Source: Bolinopsis microptera (taxonomy: Eukaryota; Ctenophora; Tentaculata; Lobata; Bolinopsidae). Taken from it: a stretch of DNA of 64,000 bases. The notes under the pieces were generated by a model. It was not told the origin of the DNA. It saw nothing but the letters and a program-made list of their open reading frames with translations, and searched no databases. The translations under genes were made by a program, and so were the position numbers. The stretch spans positions 9,090,902-9,154,901 of the forward strand of contig NC_087076.1 in assembly GCF_026151205.1 (NCBI RefSeq). The letters are read 5' to 3'. Positions 44,769-55,000 of this stretch are shown piece after piece (within the stretch, counting starts at the first letter, position 1; every line of letters begins with the position of its first letter).

Positions 44769-45390
44769 TTAATGCTGCGAATCAAATATCTGAAAATAGT
44801 TCACTCCTCGATCATCACGTTCCTCAACAAGGTGGGAGACAAGGTCCTGATCGTCGTAGACTTCTACTAAATGTGCCAGTCGGCGTTCCTTAGTAAGCTG
44901 ACGGGCTCGTTTTGCAGGAGGAGCATCCCCGTGGCCGTAACTCCCCTTGAGCATCATCTCATCCGTAGTGGACTGTTCTATGTAGACGGCTTGAAGAAAG
45001 GATAGTTAGGTTCGAGTGTCCCATCATTGCTGCAAACTTTCTGTTAAAGGCCTCTGCGTAGTTGTTTGTCTTGTTGAGGTTGCAGGTAGTCCGGTCGACG
45101 AGGTTCCAGGATTGCGGACGAAAGCGGGCAGGTTTGGTGCTACGAGCGGTGGAAACTCCCTGTACCCAAGTCGTCATGAAGTAGTTAAGGAAGTCGTCGA
45201 GGCCAAGGTTGGAGGGGATGAGATCTAGAAGCTCCATTAAAGAAGAGAGAACATCGTCCACTGGGAGAAAGGCAAGCTGCATAAGTCTACGTATCCACGC
45301 TCGAACAAGACCTGGAGTCCAGGAATTGGTAAGGGGGCTGTTAATTCCTTCGTCGTAGGCCTTCTTCAGTCCGTTCTCCCGTACTCATTG
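44769..45390 (-). pseudogene. Mutator-like (MULE/FLYWCH-associated) transposase, C-terminal remnant
   Basis: On the minus strand the translation runs ENGLKKAYDEGINSPLTNSW (stop upstream), IRRLMQLAFLPVDDV, then WNLVDRTTCNLNKTNNYAEA and FNRKFAAMMGHSNLTI; after a one-base shift near 45000 comes FLQAVYIEQSTTDEMMLKGS and a Lys/Arg tail to a stop at 44769. The pattern W-N-[VL]-x-[DE]-R-T ... R/K-T-N-N-x-x-E-[AG]-[FW]-[HN] followed by H-x-[NT]-[LI] is the hallmark C-terminus of MULE transposases common in animals. The catalytic N-terminal two-thirds are missing. Confidence 0.6.
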
Positions 45391-46050
45391 CAGAACAAGT
45401 TCGTCCCCGGATGACGATGGGCTTCTCAGGAGGAGTTGAGGAAATTAGGAATGACTGTTACTCTGCATATTGTAGATAGTTGTAAAGAGGAGTAGGAATC
45501 GAATGTTATATACTAAAACTAAATTCTCCTTGACATTTATACTGCACTATCGAAATCACTAACAAGAACCGCTATGCGATGGGATCTGATCTGGATCATA
45601 CCCTGTCACCAGACTGAACATAAGATACCCTTAGTAGGTCATAGGTGCTAAAGTGTCACGCGATGAGATCCTCATTCCTAAATGATCTGCTTGATCAGTG
45701 CAGTATTTCGCTTAGCGAAATCACATCGATACGACCAGTTCATAATTATACCTCTTTATCAAAGATTTTTCTTTGCATTTTAGAGTAGCATGAGGATATT
45801 TCAGTCAAATGGAAGAAGTTTATACCGAACAATTGTCTAACGTATCTAAAAATTACAATATGATATGATGTATTAGTGCTTTTCATTCAAACAAGTAAAA
45901 ACGAATCTTTTATGTCATGTTTCCAGGGTTTGGACTGGAATTGATCTTGGACAATTTTCTGCTTCAACAACTCCATGACTTATTCTAATGTCACGAGACA
46001 CGACTGTAATAATCAATCACGAGTTGTATCTAATCTGATTTAAATCTTCT
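45391..46050. other. Interior of the degraded transposon
   Basis: No frame or repeat recognised; probably decayed transposase-upstream or spacer sequence. Confidence 0.4.
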
Positions 46051-46217
46051 GACCAAGTCCGTTCTACAGTCCGCTTTCAAATTTCTAACCGCTCTAAAAA
46101 TAAAATTTGCCTGTGGGTACGGGGTACCGCTCTAGAATCCTCATAGTATTAGTATGGGTCCTGTAAGGGAGTTCCGCTCTAGAGTTCTACCCTGGCGATT
46201 TGACTCCGCCAGGAGGT

Positions 46218-46497
46218 GACCGGGACATGATTTTAGGCCTGACCGGGACCGGGACCGGGACCGGGATACAAAATGTGACTTGACCGGGACCGGGACCGGG
46301 ACCGGGACTGAGATTATCAATTTACCGTGACCGGGACCGGGACCGGGACCAATAATTTCTGGGATTTCTATCTTACCGGGACCGGGACCGGGACCGGGAC
46401 CAACAATCCAATTTTACCGGGATGACCGGGATTTTACCGGGATTACCGGGATTTGACCGGGATGACCGGGATGACCGGGACCAAAACTGAAAACTGG
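46218..46497 (+). repeat. ACCGGG hexamer array, block 1
   Basis: Short runs of 3-5 GACCGG hexamers are punctuated by AT-rich 15-30-bp spacers, then degrade to GACCGGGAT and TTACCGGGAT. It abuts the CTCTAGAGCGG transposon end. Confidence 0.9.
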
Positions 46498-46972
46498 TAT
46501 TCTCATATTGAAAGCTGCAACTTTCATTTACGGTACATTATAATTGAACCGTACATTATAATTGAACAATTTGAATAAGTAATAACTAGAATATTAAATT
46601 AGAAAAAACTTTTAAAAACCGTCAATATGGGGCATGGGCCTAATGTACTACACCAATAATGTTCATGTACTGATTACTCAAGTTCACCCTCATTCCTCAT
46701 TCCTCAATCAATGATCATCCCTCAAATTATTCAACAGTTTCATTCTCCAATTCCAATTGACAATTGGGCGTAGCCCGAATTGAAAACTTGATGTTAGTTT
46801 GCACTTATTGCTTATGAGTTATGTAACGACTAACGATAATAGTTACCTAAACTTGTTTAGCAATTTCAAACATTGTTTTATTTGGCTCAGAGGTTGTTTA
46901 AAGATGAAATTCACAATGAATGAAAGTAAAAACTTAAAATCACAGTGAATCAGAATGAAATTATGTAAAAGA
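46498..46972. other. AT-rich DNA between hexamer arrays
   Basis: Unique-looking sequence with no gene recognised. CAATTCCAATTGACAATTGG near 46748-46767 is locally self-complementary. Confidence 0.4.
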
Positions 46973-47200
46973 TCCCGGTCAAAATCCCGGCAAATTTGAG
47001 TGATTGACCGGGACCGGGACCGGGACCGGGACCAAGAATCCTGAATTAACCGGGACCGGGACCGGGACCGGGATCATAAATCAGCATTTGACCGGGACTG
47101 GGACCGGGATGAAAAATGTGACTTGACCCGGTTGACCGGGACCGGGACCGGGACCGGGATAGCTCAAAATTGCCAATCCCGGTACCGGGATTCCCGGTCA
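46973..47200 (+). repeat. ACCGGG hexamer array, block 2
   Basis: Same composition as block 1: clusters of GACCGG with spacers, ending in CCCGGTACCGGGATTCCCGG, which folds on itself, just before another copy of the CTCTAGAGC(GG) transposon end (47212-47292). Confidence 0.9.
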
Positions 47201-47298
47201 CTTCCTGGACTCCGCTCTAGGGTCCTACTTCCGACCAAGTCCTCTCTACAGTCCCCCGCTCTAGAGTCCTCCGCAGTCCGCTCTAGAGTCCTGCTCCC

Positions 47299-48951
47299 GA
47301 AAATCACTGTCGGAAGAAATGATCTGCAGCATGTATGGAACTACAGGGCTGAAAACCAATGCAACAGCTATTTTTATGTTGAATCGTGCCCCAATCCCTA
47401 GCCCTAGGCCTATATCTTCTAGTATCTTCAGCGTCCAGTGTCACAGTCCATAAAGTAGCACTATTACGTATTGTATGTATTCCTCCCTACAAAATGTATT
47501 CCTCCCTACAAAATATGGTATTCCGATTCGTGCCTGAACATGAAAACTGAATAATATTTTGCAACACCACTCCAAGTCCAATTGATGGAAGTTTACACTT
47601 TTATTTGTACGTAGTGACCTTGATTGACGATATATCAACCTTTCCAGATCGTTGCTCTGCAAAGGAACGATCTTGATGCGATTAAGCAAGAATAATACCT
47701 TATCGGACCTTATTTGGACGGACATTAAATGAACGGACATAATTATGAACGGATCAGTGTTTATTAATATCACATATCATCTTCATCAAATTAAAGCATC
47801 AGTGATTTCTAGCTTTATAGAAACCACTTTTTAATCAAACTACCCCGGTCCTGCATTTCAGTGTACTTAACTTTTACAAGCCATTCGGCGTGAAGTGGTT
47901 TTATCTTAGGGGTCGTTCACATATTACGTAATCAATATTTTAGCAATTTTTACCCCCTCCCCACTTCCGTAATCAACCGTAATCAAGTCCCAAACCCCCC
48001 CCCCCCTCCTGACAGCAATATTACGTAATCATGGCCTGACCCCCCCCCCGGCCCCCGGCCCCCCCCCCCCCCCCCACCTTGACTTTTTTCCTAGAAAACA
48101 CTTTTCTCTACGTTTCATGCTACCCTGATCATGCTATCATCGATGAGCCGAAATCATTGTTATGATATCCAGCCAAGCACCTTTTAAACTTACTATTATA
48201 GCCGGATATTCGATCAATTTCTAAATTTTTATATCACTATCAGAGTGAAATTGAGTGGAATTTGAATTAAAATATTGTCAAATTGTTATTATTCTAGAGG
48301 GTAACAAAATTTTTGATTACGTAATCAACGGCCGAAACCCCCCACCCCCCCCCCCCCCCCCCCTTAGGCTTAATCAACCGTAAGCATTTGGAAACCCCCC
48401 TCCCCCCTCGGCTGATTACGTAATATGTGAACGACCCCTAATAGATAACTTTAGGTTAACCTTAACATCACGTGGAGCTTTCCTAGCACTGTTTCATTAC
48501 CTCCCCTGAGTAATATGAACTATAACAACGTCGGACAATGTCCTTGGCAACACGATTTACCGTAATATCTAGAGGCTGGAACAAGTTTGTCATGTTGCAT
48601 GTTGGCGGGGACTATAGCTCATGAAATATGTTGTTGAGGGCGCCATAATTTCGTTGACTTTTTGAACCCTTGAAAACATCATATACTAGTAGTTATATTT
48701 TTTTAGAAAATATTTTAATGGTGTACAGTGTAACATGTAAGCATAATTCAAAAATTTCTCTATTGCAAAATTGCTTCCAGGCGTTTTGCACGAGCAAAAT
48801 GCTCAAAAATGATTGCCTTCAATAAACTTTTACTGTTCGGTACTACTACTAGTACTATACTATAGTATTGAAATTTATAAAACCTTTGAAATTCTTACTG
48901 TGGCGCGCAGAAAATCATTCCTACACCCCTGAATTATCTGCTATTACATGT
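47299..48951 (+). repeat. 1.65-kb tandem repeat, unit 1
   Basis: Starts GAAAATCACTGTCGGAAGAA and ends ACATGTGA. It is essentially identical to unit 2, with differences seen only in poly-C tract lengths. No protein-coding gene: the 110-codon minus-strand frame at 47441-47773 is identical in both units and shows no domain. Confidence 0.9.
47909..48438. mobile_element. MITE-like TIR element with poly-C tracts, copy 1
   Basis: 26-bp inverted ends (GGGGTCGTTCACATATTACG then TAATCA) with TA at each border. The interior contains four or five C homopolymers of 8-20 nt and repeated CGTAATCAACCGTAATCAAG-type motifs. It is non-coding. The related copy around 51666 lacks it. Confidence 0.85.
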
Positions 48952-50598
48952 GAAAATCACTGTCGGAAGAAATGATCTGCAGCATGTATGGAACTACAGG
49001 GCTGAAAACCAATGCAACAGCTATTTTTATGTTGAATCGTGCCCCAATCCCTAGCCCTAGGCCTATATCTTCTAGTATCTTCAGCGTCCAGTGTCACAGT
49101 CCATAAAGTAGCACTATTACGTATTGTATGTATTCCTCCCTACAAAATGTATTCCTCCCTACAAAATATGGTATTCCGATTCGTGCCTGAACATGAAAAC
49201 TGAATAATATTTTGCAACACCACTCCAAGTCCAATTGATGGAAGTTTACACTTTTATTTGTACGTAGTGACCTTGATTGACGATATATCAACCTTTCCAG
49301 ATCGTTGCTCTGCAAAGGAACGATCTTGATGCGATTAAGCAAGAATAATACCTTATCGGACCTTATTTGGACGGACATTAAATGAACGGACATAATTATG
49401 AACGGATCAGTGTTTATTAATATCACATATCATCTTCATCAAATTAAAGCATCAGTGATTTCTAGCTTTATAGAAACCACTTTTTAATCAAACTACCCCG
49501 GTCCTGCATTTCAGTGTACTTAACTTTTACAAGCCATTCGGCGTGAAGTGGTTTTATCTTAGGGGTCGTTCACATATTACGTAATCAATATTTTAGCAAT
49601 TTTTACCCCCTCCCCACTTCCGTAATCAACCGTAATCAAGTCCCAAACCCCCCCCCTCCTGACAGCAATATTACGTAATCATGGCCTGACCCCCCCCCCC
49701 GGCCCCCGGCCCCCCCCCCCCCCCACCTTGACTTTTTTCCTAGAAAACACTTTTCTCTACGTTTCATGCTACCCTGATCATGCTATCATCGATGAGCCGA
49801 AATCATTGTTATGATATCCAGCCAAGCACCTTTTAAACTTACTATTATAGCCGGATATTCGATCAATTTCTAAATTTTTATATCACTATCAGAGTGAAAT
49901 TGAGTGGAATTTGAATTAAAATATTGTCAAATTGTTATTATTCTAGAGGGTAACAAAATTTTTGATTACGTAATCAACGGCCGAAACCCCCCACCCCCCC
50001 CCCCCCCCTTAGGCTTAATCAACCGTAAGCATTTGGAAACCCCCCTCCCCCCTCGGCTGATTACGTAATATGTGAACGACCCCTAATAGATAACTTTAGG
50101 TTAACCTTAACATCACGTGGAGCTTTCCTAGCACTGTTTCATTACCTCCCCTGAGTAATATGAACTATAACAACGTCGGACAATGTCCTTGGCAACACGA
50201 TTTACCGTAATATCTAGAGGCTGGAACAAGTTTGTCATGTTGCATGTTGGCGGGGACTATAGCTCATGAAATATGTTGTTGAGGGCGCCATAATTTCGTT
50301 GACTTTTTGAACCCTTGAAAACATCATATACTAGTAGTTATATTTTTTTAGAAAATATTTTAATGGTGTACAGTGTAACATGTAAGCATAATTCAAAAAT
50401 TTCTCTATTGCAAAATTGCTTCCAGGCGTTTTGCACGAGCAAAATGCTCAAAAATGATTGCCTTCAATAAACTTTTACTGTTCGGTACTACTACTAGTAC
50501 TATACTATAGTATTGAAATTTATAAAACCTTTGAAATTCTTACTGTGGCGCGCAGAAAATCATTCCTACACCCCTGAATTATCTGCTATTACATGTGA
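48952..50598 (+). repeat. 1.65-kb tandem repeat, unit 2
   Basis: Direct repeat of unit 1 with offset 1653 bp. At its end it continues into ACATTGCGAGGTATCTAGGC, sequence not present after unit 1 but present again at 58488. Confidence 0.9.
49562..50083. mobile_element. MITE-like TIR element with poly-C tracts, copy 2
   Basis: Same ends and interior as the copy at 47909-48438, 8 bp shorter because of C-run length differences. Confidence 0.85.
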
Positions 50599-51122
50599 AC
50601 ATTGCGAGGTATCTAGGCCCTAGGGGTAGGACAGGAGGAATTATTTTAGTTTTACGGGAAATTGAATAAAAATTGAATCAAGTAATCAAGCTTTCTTGGA
50701 AACGCGTAGCACCAATATAGACATGGCCGGTAATTGGGTAATGGGTATTAATATAAGTATAACTTACAAGTCATTATCAGTGATCAGGGCACCAACTACC
50801 ACATCACGATTGATTTAATTATAATTATATCTCCCCAAGAATTTTACCTGGGGACCTCGAGGAAATGATCTCAATTTAAATAACCGTTTCTGTACTATAA
50901 AGCGCGAAATGTTGCCGAGAATGAATCAGAATAAGAAAAGCGAACGACCAATATAAACTGAGGTGTTTTTTCACATTATCTGGCATCCTGAGGATAGAAA
51001 TAGCTGCAGAGATATATATATTTATCTTAGAAACATAGTCCGCAGGCTAAGTTATCGTCAAGGGAAGCATTACCTTACCGTAAATGTTTAATACCTTATC
51101 GATCGGACCTTATTTGGACGGA
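50599..51122 (+). repeat. 0.52-kb direct repeat, copy 1
   Basis: From AACATTGCGAGG to CTTATTTGGACGGA this segment recurs at about 58487-59011 with no difference noticed. It contains TTTTACCTGGGGACCTCGAG. Confidence 0.85.
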
Positions 51123-51250
51123 TATTTATATTATTTGAACGCTGGAGGCCCTAACGGTCATCTTAATGTCCGTTCAAATAAAGTCCGTTCATTTAAGCTC
51201 CGTCCAAGTTAAAGTCCGTTGAATTTTTTTCAAAAATTTTTCCACTTGGA
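51092..51250 (+). repeat. Long inverted repeat, left arm (GGACGGACATTAA family)
   Basis: TACCTTATC..GGACCTTATTT, GAACGCTGGAGGCCCTAACG, repeated GTCCGTTCAAATAAAGTCCG modules and AAGTTAAAGTCCGTTGAA. The inverse is at 59118-59264. Fragments of the same family occur at 47695-47755 and 49350-49410. Confidence 0.85.
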
Positions 51251-51479
51251 CGGACATTAAATGAACGGAGATAATTATGAACGGACATTAATATGATTAT
51301 GAACGCTAGAAGGCATTCAAAACCATCGAAAAACCGAATTTTTTTCGTTTTTCTTAACTTTTTTTTAATTTCAGCAATTGATTTTTAAATCCATTTTTTA
51401 TACACTAACAGTAGTCAGTAACTAGTAAGTAAGAAAAGCAGTCGTTAAGCAGTAAAAATGTTAAAATAAGTGTACATGA

Positions 51480-52046
51480 TCAGTGTCTAATATCACATAT
51501 CATCTTCATCAAATGGGTTTTCGTGCATGAAATTGAAATAGTCCATGCTTAAAGCCTCAGTGATTTCGAGCTTTATGGAAACCTTTTTTATCAAACTACC
51601 CCGGTCCTGCATTTCAGTGTTAACTTTTACAAGTAAAGCTATTCGGCGTGAAGTGGTTTTATCTTAGATAACTTTAGGTTAATACCTTAACATCACGTGG
51701 AGCTTTCCTAGCACTGTTTCATTACCTCCCCTGAGTAATATGAACTATAACAACGTCGGACAATTTGTCCTTGGCAACACGATTTACCGTAATATCTAGA
51801 GGCTGGAACAAGTTTGTCATGTTGCATGTTGGCGGGGACTAGCTCAACAAACTATGTTGTTGAATGCCATAATTTCGTTGACTTTTTGAACCCTTGAAAA
51901 CATCATATACTAGTAGTTATATTTTTTTAGAGAATATTTTAATGGTGTACAGTGTAACATGTAAGCATAATTCAAAAATTTCTCTATTGCAAAATTGCTT
52001 CCAGGCGTTTTGCACGAGCAAAATGCTCAAAAATGATTGCCTTCAA
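51480..52046 (+). repeat. Third, diverged copy of the 1.65-kb unit (left part)
   Basis: Aligns with unit 1 from about 47750 to 48827, lacks the poly-C MITE, and has an extra ~40 bp (GGGTTTTCGTGCATG region). It stops at GATTGCCTTCAA where the retrotransposon begins, and resumes at 58364. Confidence 0.85.
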
Positions 52047-52048
52047 GG

Positions 52049-55000
52049 GACCAAACCAACTATATTTACCTCAATTCTCTAGTCTTTTCAGACGCAGAAT
52101 CTTCTACACTCTCTGACTTCTTCTGATGTCTGGGACTTACGACCCCAGATGTAGCTTTCAACGACGTTTTAAGGGCCCAACGTTCAGCTGTTCATCAGGG
52201 TTAAACTGGGCAGGGTCTTTCAGCCAGCTGCCAGTTGTCACTCCAGGTCTTGTTGTAGCGACTAAGCCAGATAGTGTAGGAACCTTTCAGGGACACCACC
52301 GCTGTTGTGTTAAGTGCCCTCTTCTTCTTTGCCCGGGTGATGTTAAGGAAGTTGAAAATTCGGGGTAATGTGTGGTGGTAGAATCCACGACATCCAACTT
52401 CTACTGTAAAGAGATATCCTTCCCAGCCTGCGGTCTCGATCTCCACCATTAGCTCTTCGTATCTCTTCTCTTTCCGGGATCTCTGGTCCTCAAAGTTCTC
52501 CTCGTTTCCACAGGTCAGCTCTATCAGGATGACTTTCCTGAGTGTGTTAGAGTATATTACCACATCAGGTCTGAGAGCTGTGTTGACAATATGTTGGGGG
52601 AATTGTCTTGTCCTTTCGTCCTCATCAAACACTAGTTTCCAGTCGTTACCTTCCTCTAGAAGATGAGGTTCTTCTGTAAGCCGTACTTCGGGTTTCCTGT
52701 AGGTTCCTTTTCCGGATACGAACTTCCTCCACTCTCTCTTTACTTCTGTCTTTGGGGTAGCACTGTTTATCTCCCTCAGCTTCTCTGCAATTGGTTGCAC
52801 GATTACCCTGAGCACCTGATCATGTCTCCAATTATACCTTCCTTGTTTAAGCGACACTGGGCAACACGTTAGAATGTGCTTTAGGTTGCACTGCTGACGC
52901 CCACAAAGGGGACAGTTGTTCGTGGAGCTGTAGTTCCAAAGCTGGAGGTTGCTAGGTGTACTTGCAACGTCGTGGATGGCATTTAGGTGGAACTTTGTCA
53001 GCTCGGGGCTCAAGGTATACAGCAGGCTTTGCCAGCCAGTGTCTAGCTGCATGGTGTTCTTCCAGGTTAGAAACTTTCCTTGGACTCTCTTATCGTAGAG
53101 AGTTTGAAGGAGCTCCTCTTCTTTCAGAGACTTAATTATCTCCACCAGTTGCTCCTTTTTGTTCTTCTTCCTCCTCTGATCACCGAATCCAATACCGGCT
53201 CCTTCCCTGGTCTGCACGTAGCCAATCAGTTCTTTGAAGTAGAGGTCTCTCTCCCTATTAGTCAGCTCCTTGGTGTAGTCCCATCTCTTCTTGTCTCTGT
53301 TGGTGTTTTCTCTGTACTCGAAAACCTCCCTCACTTTGGGGTCAACCGATGTCTTCAGCATATAGGCCTTGGACACCTGTAGACATTTGTACAGGTTGGA
53401 GATCTGCTTTAACGATAGTCCAAAGTGGTCTTTTGATCTGTACAGCACACTATTCGATATGGAAGTAGTAACTCCAAGCCATTTCTTCAAGTATCTGGTA
53501 CAAAGAGCCTCTAGTGTCTGGATGAATGATACTGGGAGGTTGTATATCATAATATTCCACTGTACTTTGCTAGTTAGCATGTGGTTGTAGATCCAGCACT
53601 TGCTTGGTCCAGAGAGCTCCGCCATGTCTACCTTTTCCAGCTGGCCTGAAAGTTGAGTGGTGATTAGCTCTCTCGTCTCATCTTGGCCCAGGTTGACGTA
53701 AATCCAGTGACCAAGGAACTTTATCGGTGTGTCACCAAGGTACGCTACTTTCTCGTTTGCAATGATGATCTCAGGGTCAAACGATCTGTAGGTATTGTCC
53801 ACTACCTTCATTCCGAGAGCAATACACTTGCTGGGTTTAGCTCTCATCGTCCTTGTCCATGCTAAGAATTCCTCCATTTGCCCGACCAGCCTCTTCATTT
53901 TGTCGAGTCTGTCAGACAGCAGGGTGAGATCATCTGCAAAAGCTCTGTTTGTAGTTGGCTCAGAGCTGAACGACGGCTTGTATCCCATTGTTCTGTCGAC
54001 CTGAAGTAAATCCAAGAGTAGGTTGAATGCTATTAAGAATAGCACGACAGAAAGCGGGTCCCCTTGAAACAACCCAATTAGGTAGTAGAACCACTCACTC
54101 TTCCACTTCTTCGTCTTCACCCGTACTACCAGTTCGTCGTAGTACTTGACAATATATTGGACCACTTCTTCTGGGAACTTGTAGTGCCGAAGCGCAAACA
54201 CTATCAGCTCATGGGGTACTCTCCCATAAGCATTCATAAGATCCACCCATACTGCATACACCTGTCTTCTCTTACTCTTTGCATCCCGCAGTTCCTCCAT
54301 GAGCGCTTGTGTGTGTTCTATGCATCCTGGCATCTTGCGCAGGAAGCCTTTTTGCACAGAGGTATCGATGTACTTATTGGTGGTCATGTAGTCGAGCATT
54401 TTATCAGCTAGCATACCCATTGCCACTTTCCCACTGGTGTTAGTCATAGTGATGTTCCTAAACTTGCCAGGGTCACTAAGGTCCGTGGTCTTGGGAAGTA
54501 GGATGCTTTCTCCAATTCTCCACTGCAAGGGGACACTGTTTGATAACCAGAGTTTACTAATACACGCATACAATAGTTCTCTCAGCCTGGCACACCTTTT
54601 GTAAACTATGTATGGCACTCCGTTGGGCCCTGGTGAAGATCCATTGCGTCGTGTTTTGATCTTCTTTTCAAACTCTTCGTAAGTAGGTACTGTGCACACA
54701 AAGGGGTACACTGGGTCTTTGGCATCTGGTATTCCTGCCATCTTTTCGAAGACATAACATCTATCTCGGTCCATGTATTCCTTGGGGTAGTATCTGTCAG
54801 CCTCTTCCTTGCCGAAGGTAGGCTCTCCCGAGATCTTCTCATCAAGGAGTCTTTTACTGTAGTCATAGGGGTTCCTCCTGAAGCGTTGGGTCTCCTTCTT
54901 CTTTTCTTTCTTTTTCCTCTTCTTCAACTGTTCACGCCTAGACTTGTTGTGGATTCTCACTAGTCTCCAGTACTGCGCTCTTACTGCTTTGGCACCACCA

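Larger units (their letters stand above)
43253..46215. mobile_element. Composite Mutator-like DNA transposon, degraded
   Basis: The left end (about 43260-43382) reads GGGGGACTGTAGAGCGGACT, TGGTCGGAAGTAGGACC, GAGTCAAATCGCCAGGGTAG and CTCTAGAGCGG. The same modules appear inverted at 46055-46215 and again at 47212-47292. Between them lie a palindrome, a LINE-ORF1-like broken gene (+) and a Mutator-like transposase remnant (-). The transposase plus long inverted ends suggest a MULE; the exact boundaries and any target duplication were not resolved. The third end copy at 47212 suggests nested or repeated insertion around the ACCGGG arrays. Confidence 0.55.

Noticed and set aside
47441-49426. Identical 110-codon frames in both 1.65-kb units
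   Set aside because: Their identity follows from the recent duplication, not from selection; the diverged third copy does not keep the frame.
53080-54411. Several plus-strand frames opposite the retrotransposon ORF, duplicated at 56932-58263
   Set aside because: They are antisense shadows of the RT/RLE coding sequence.
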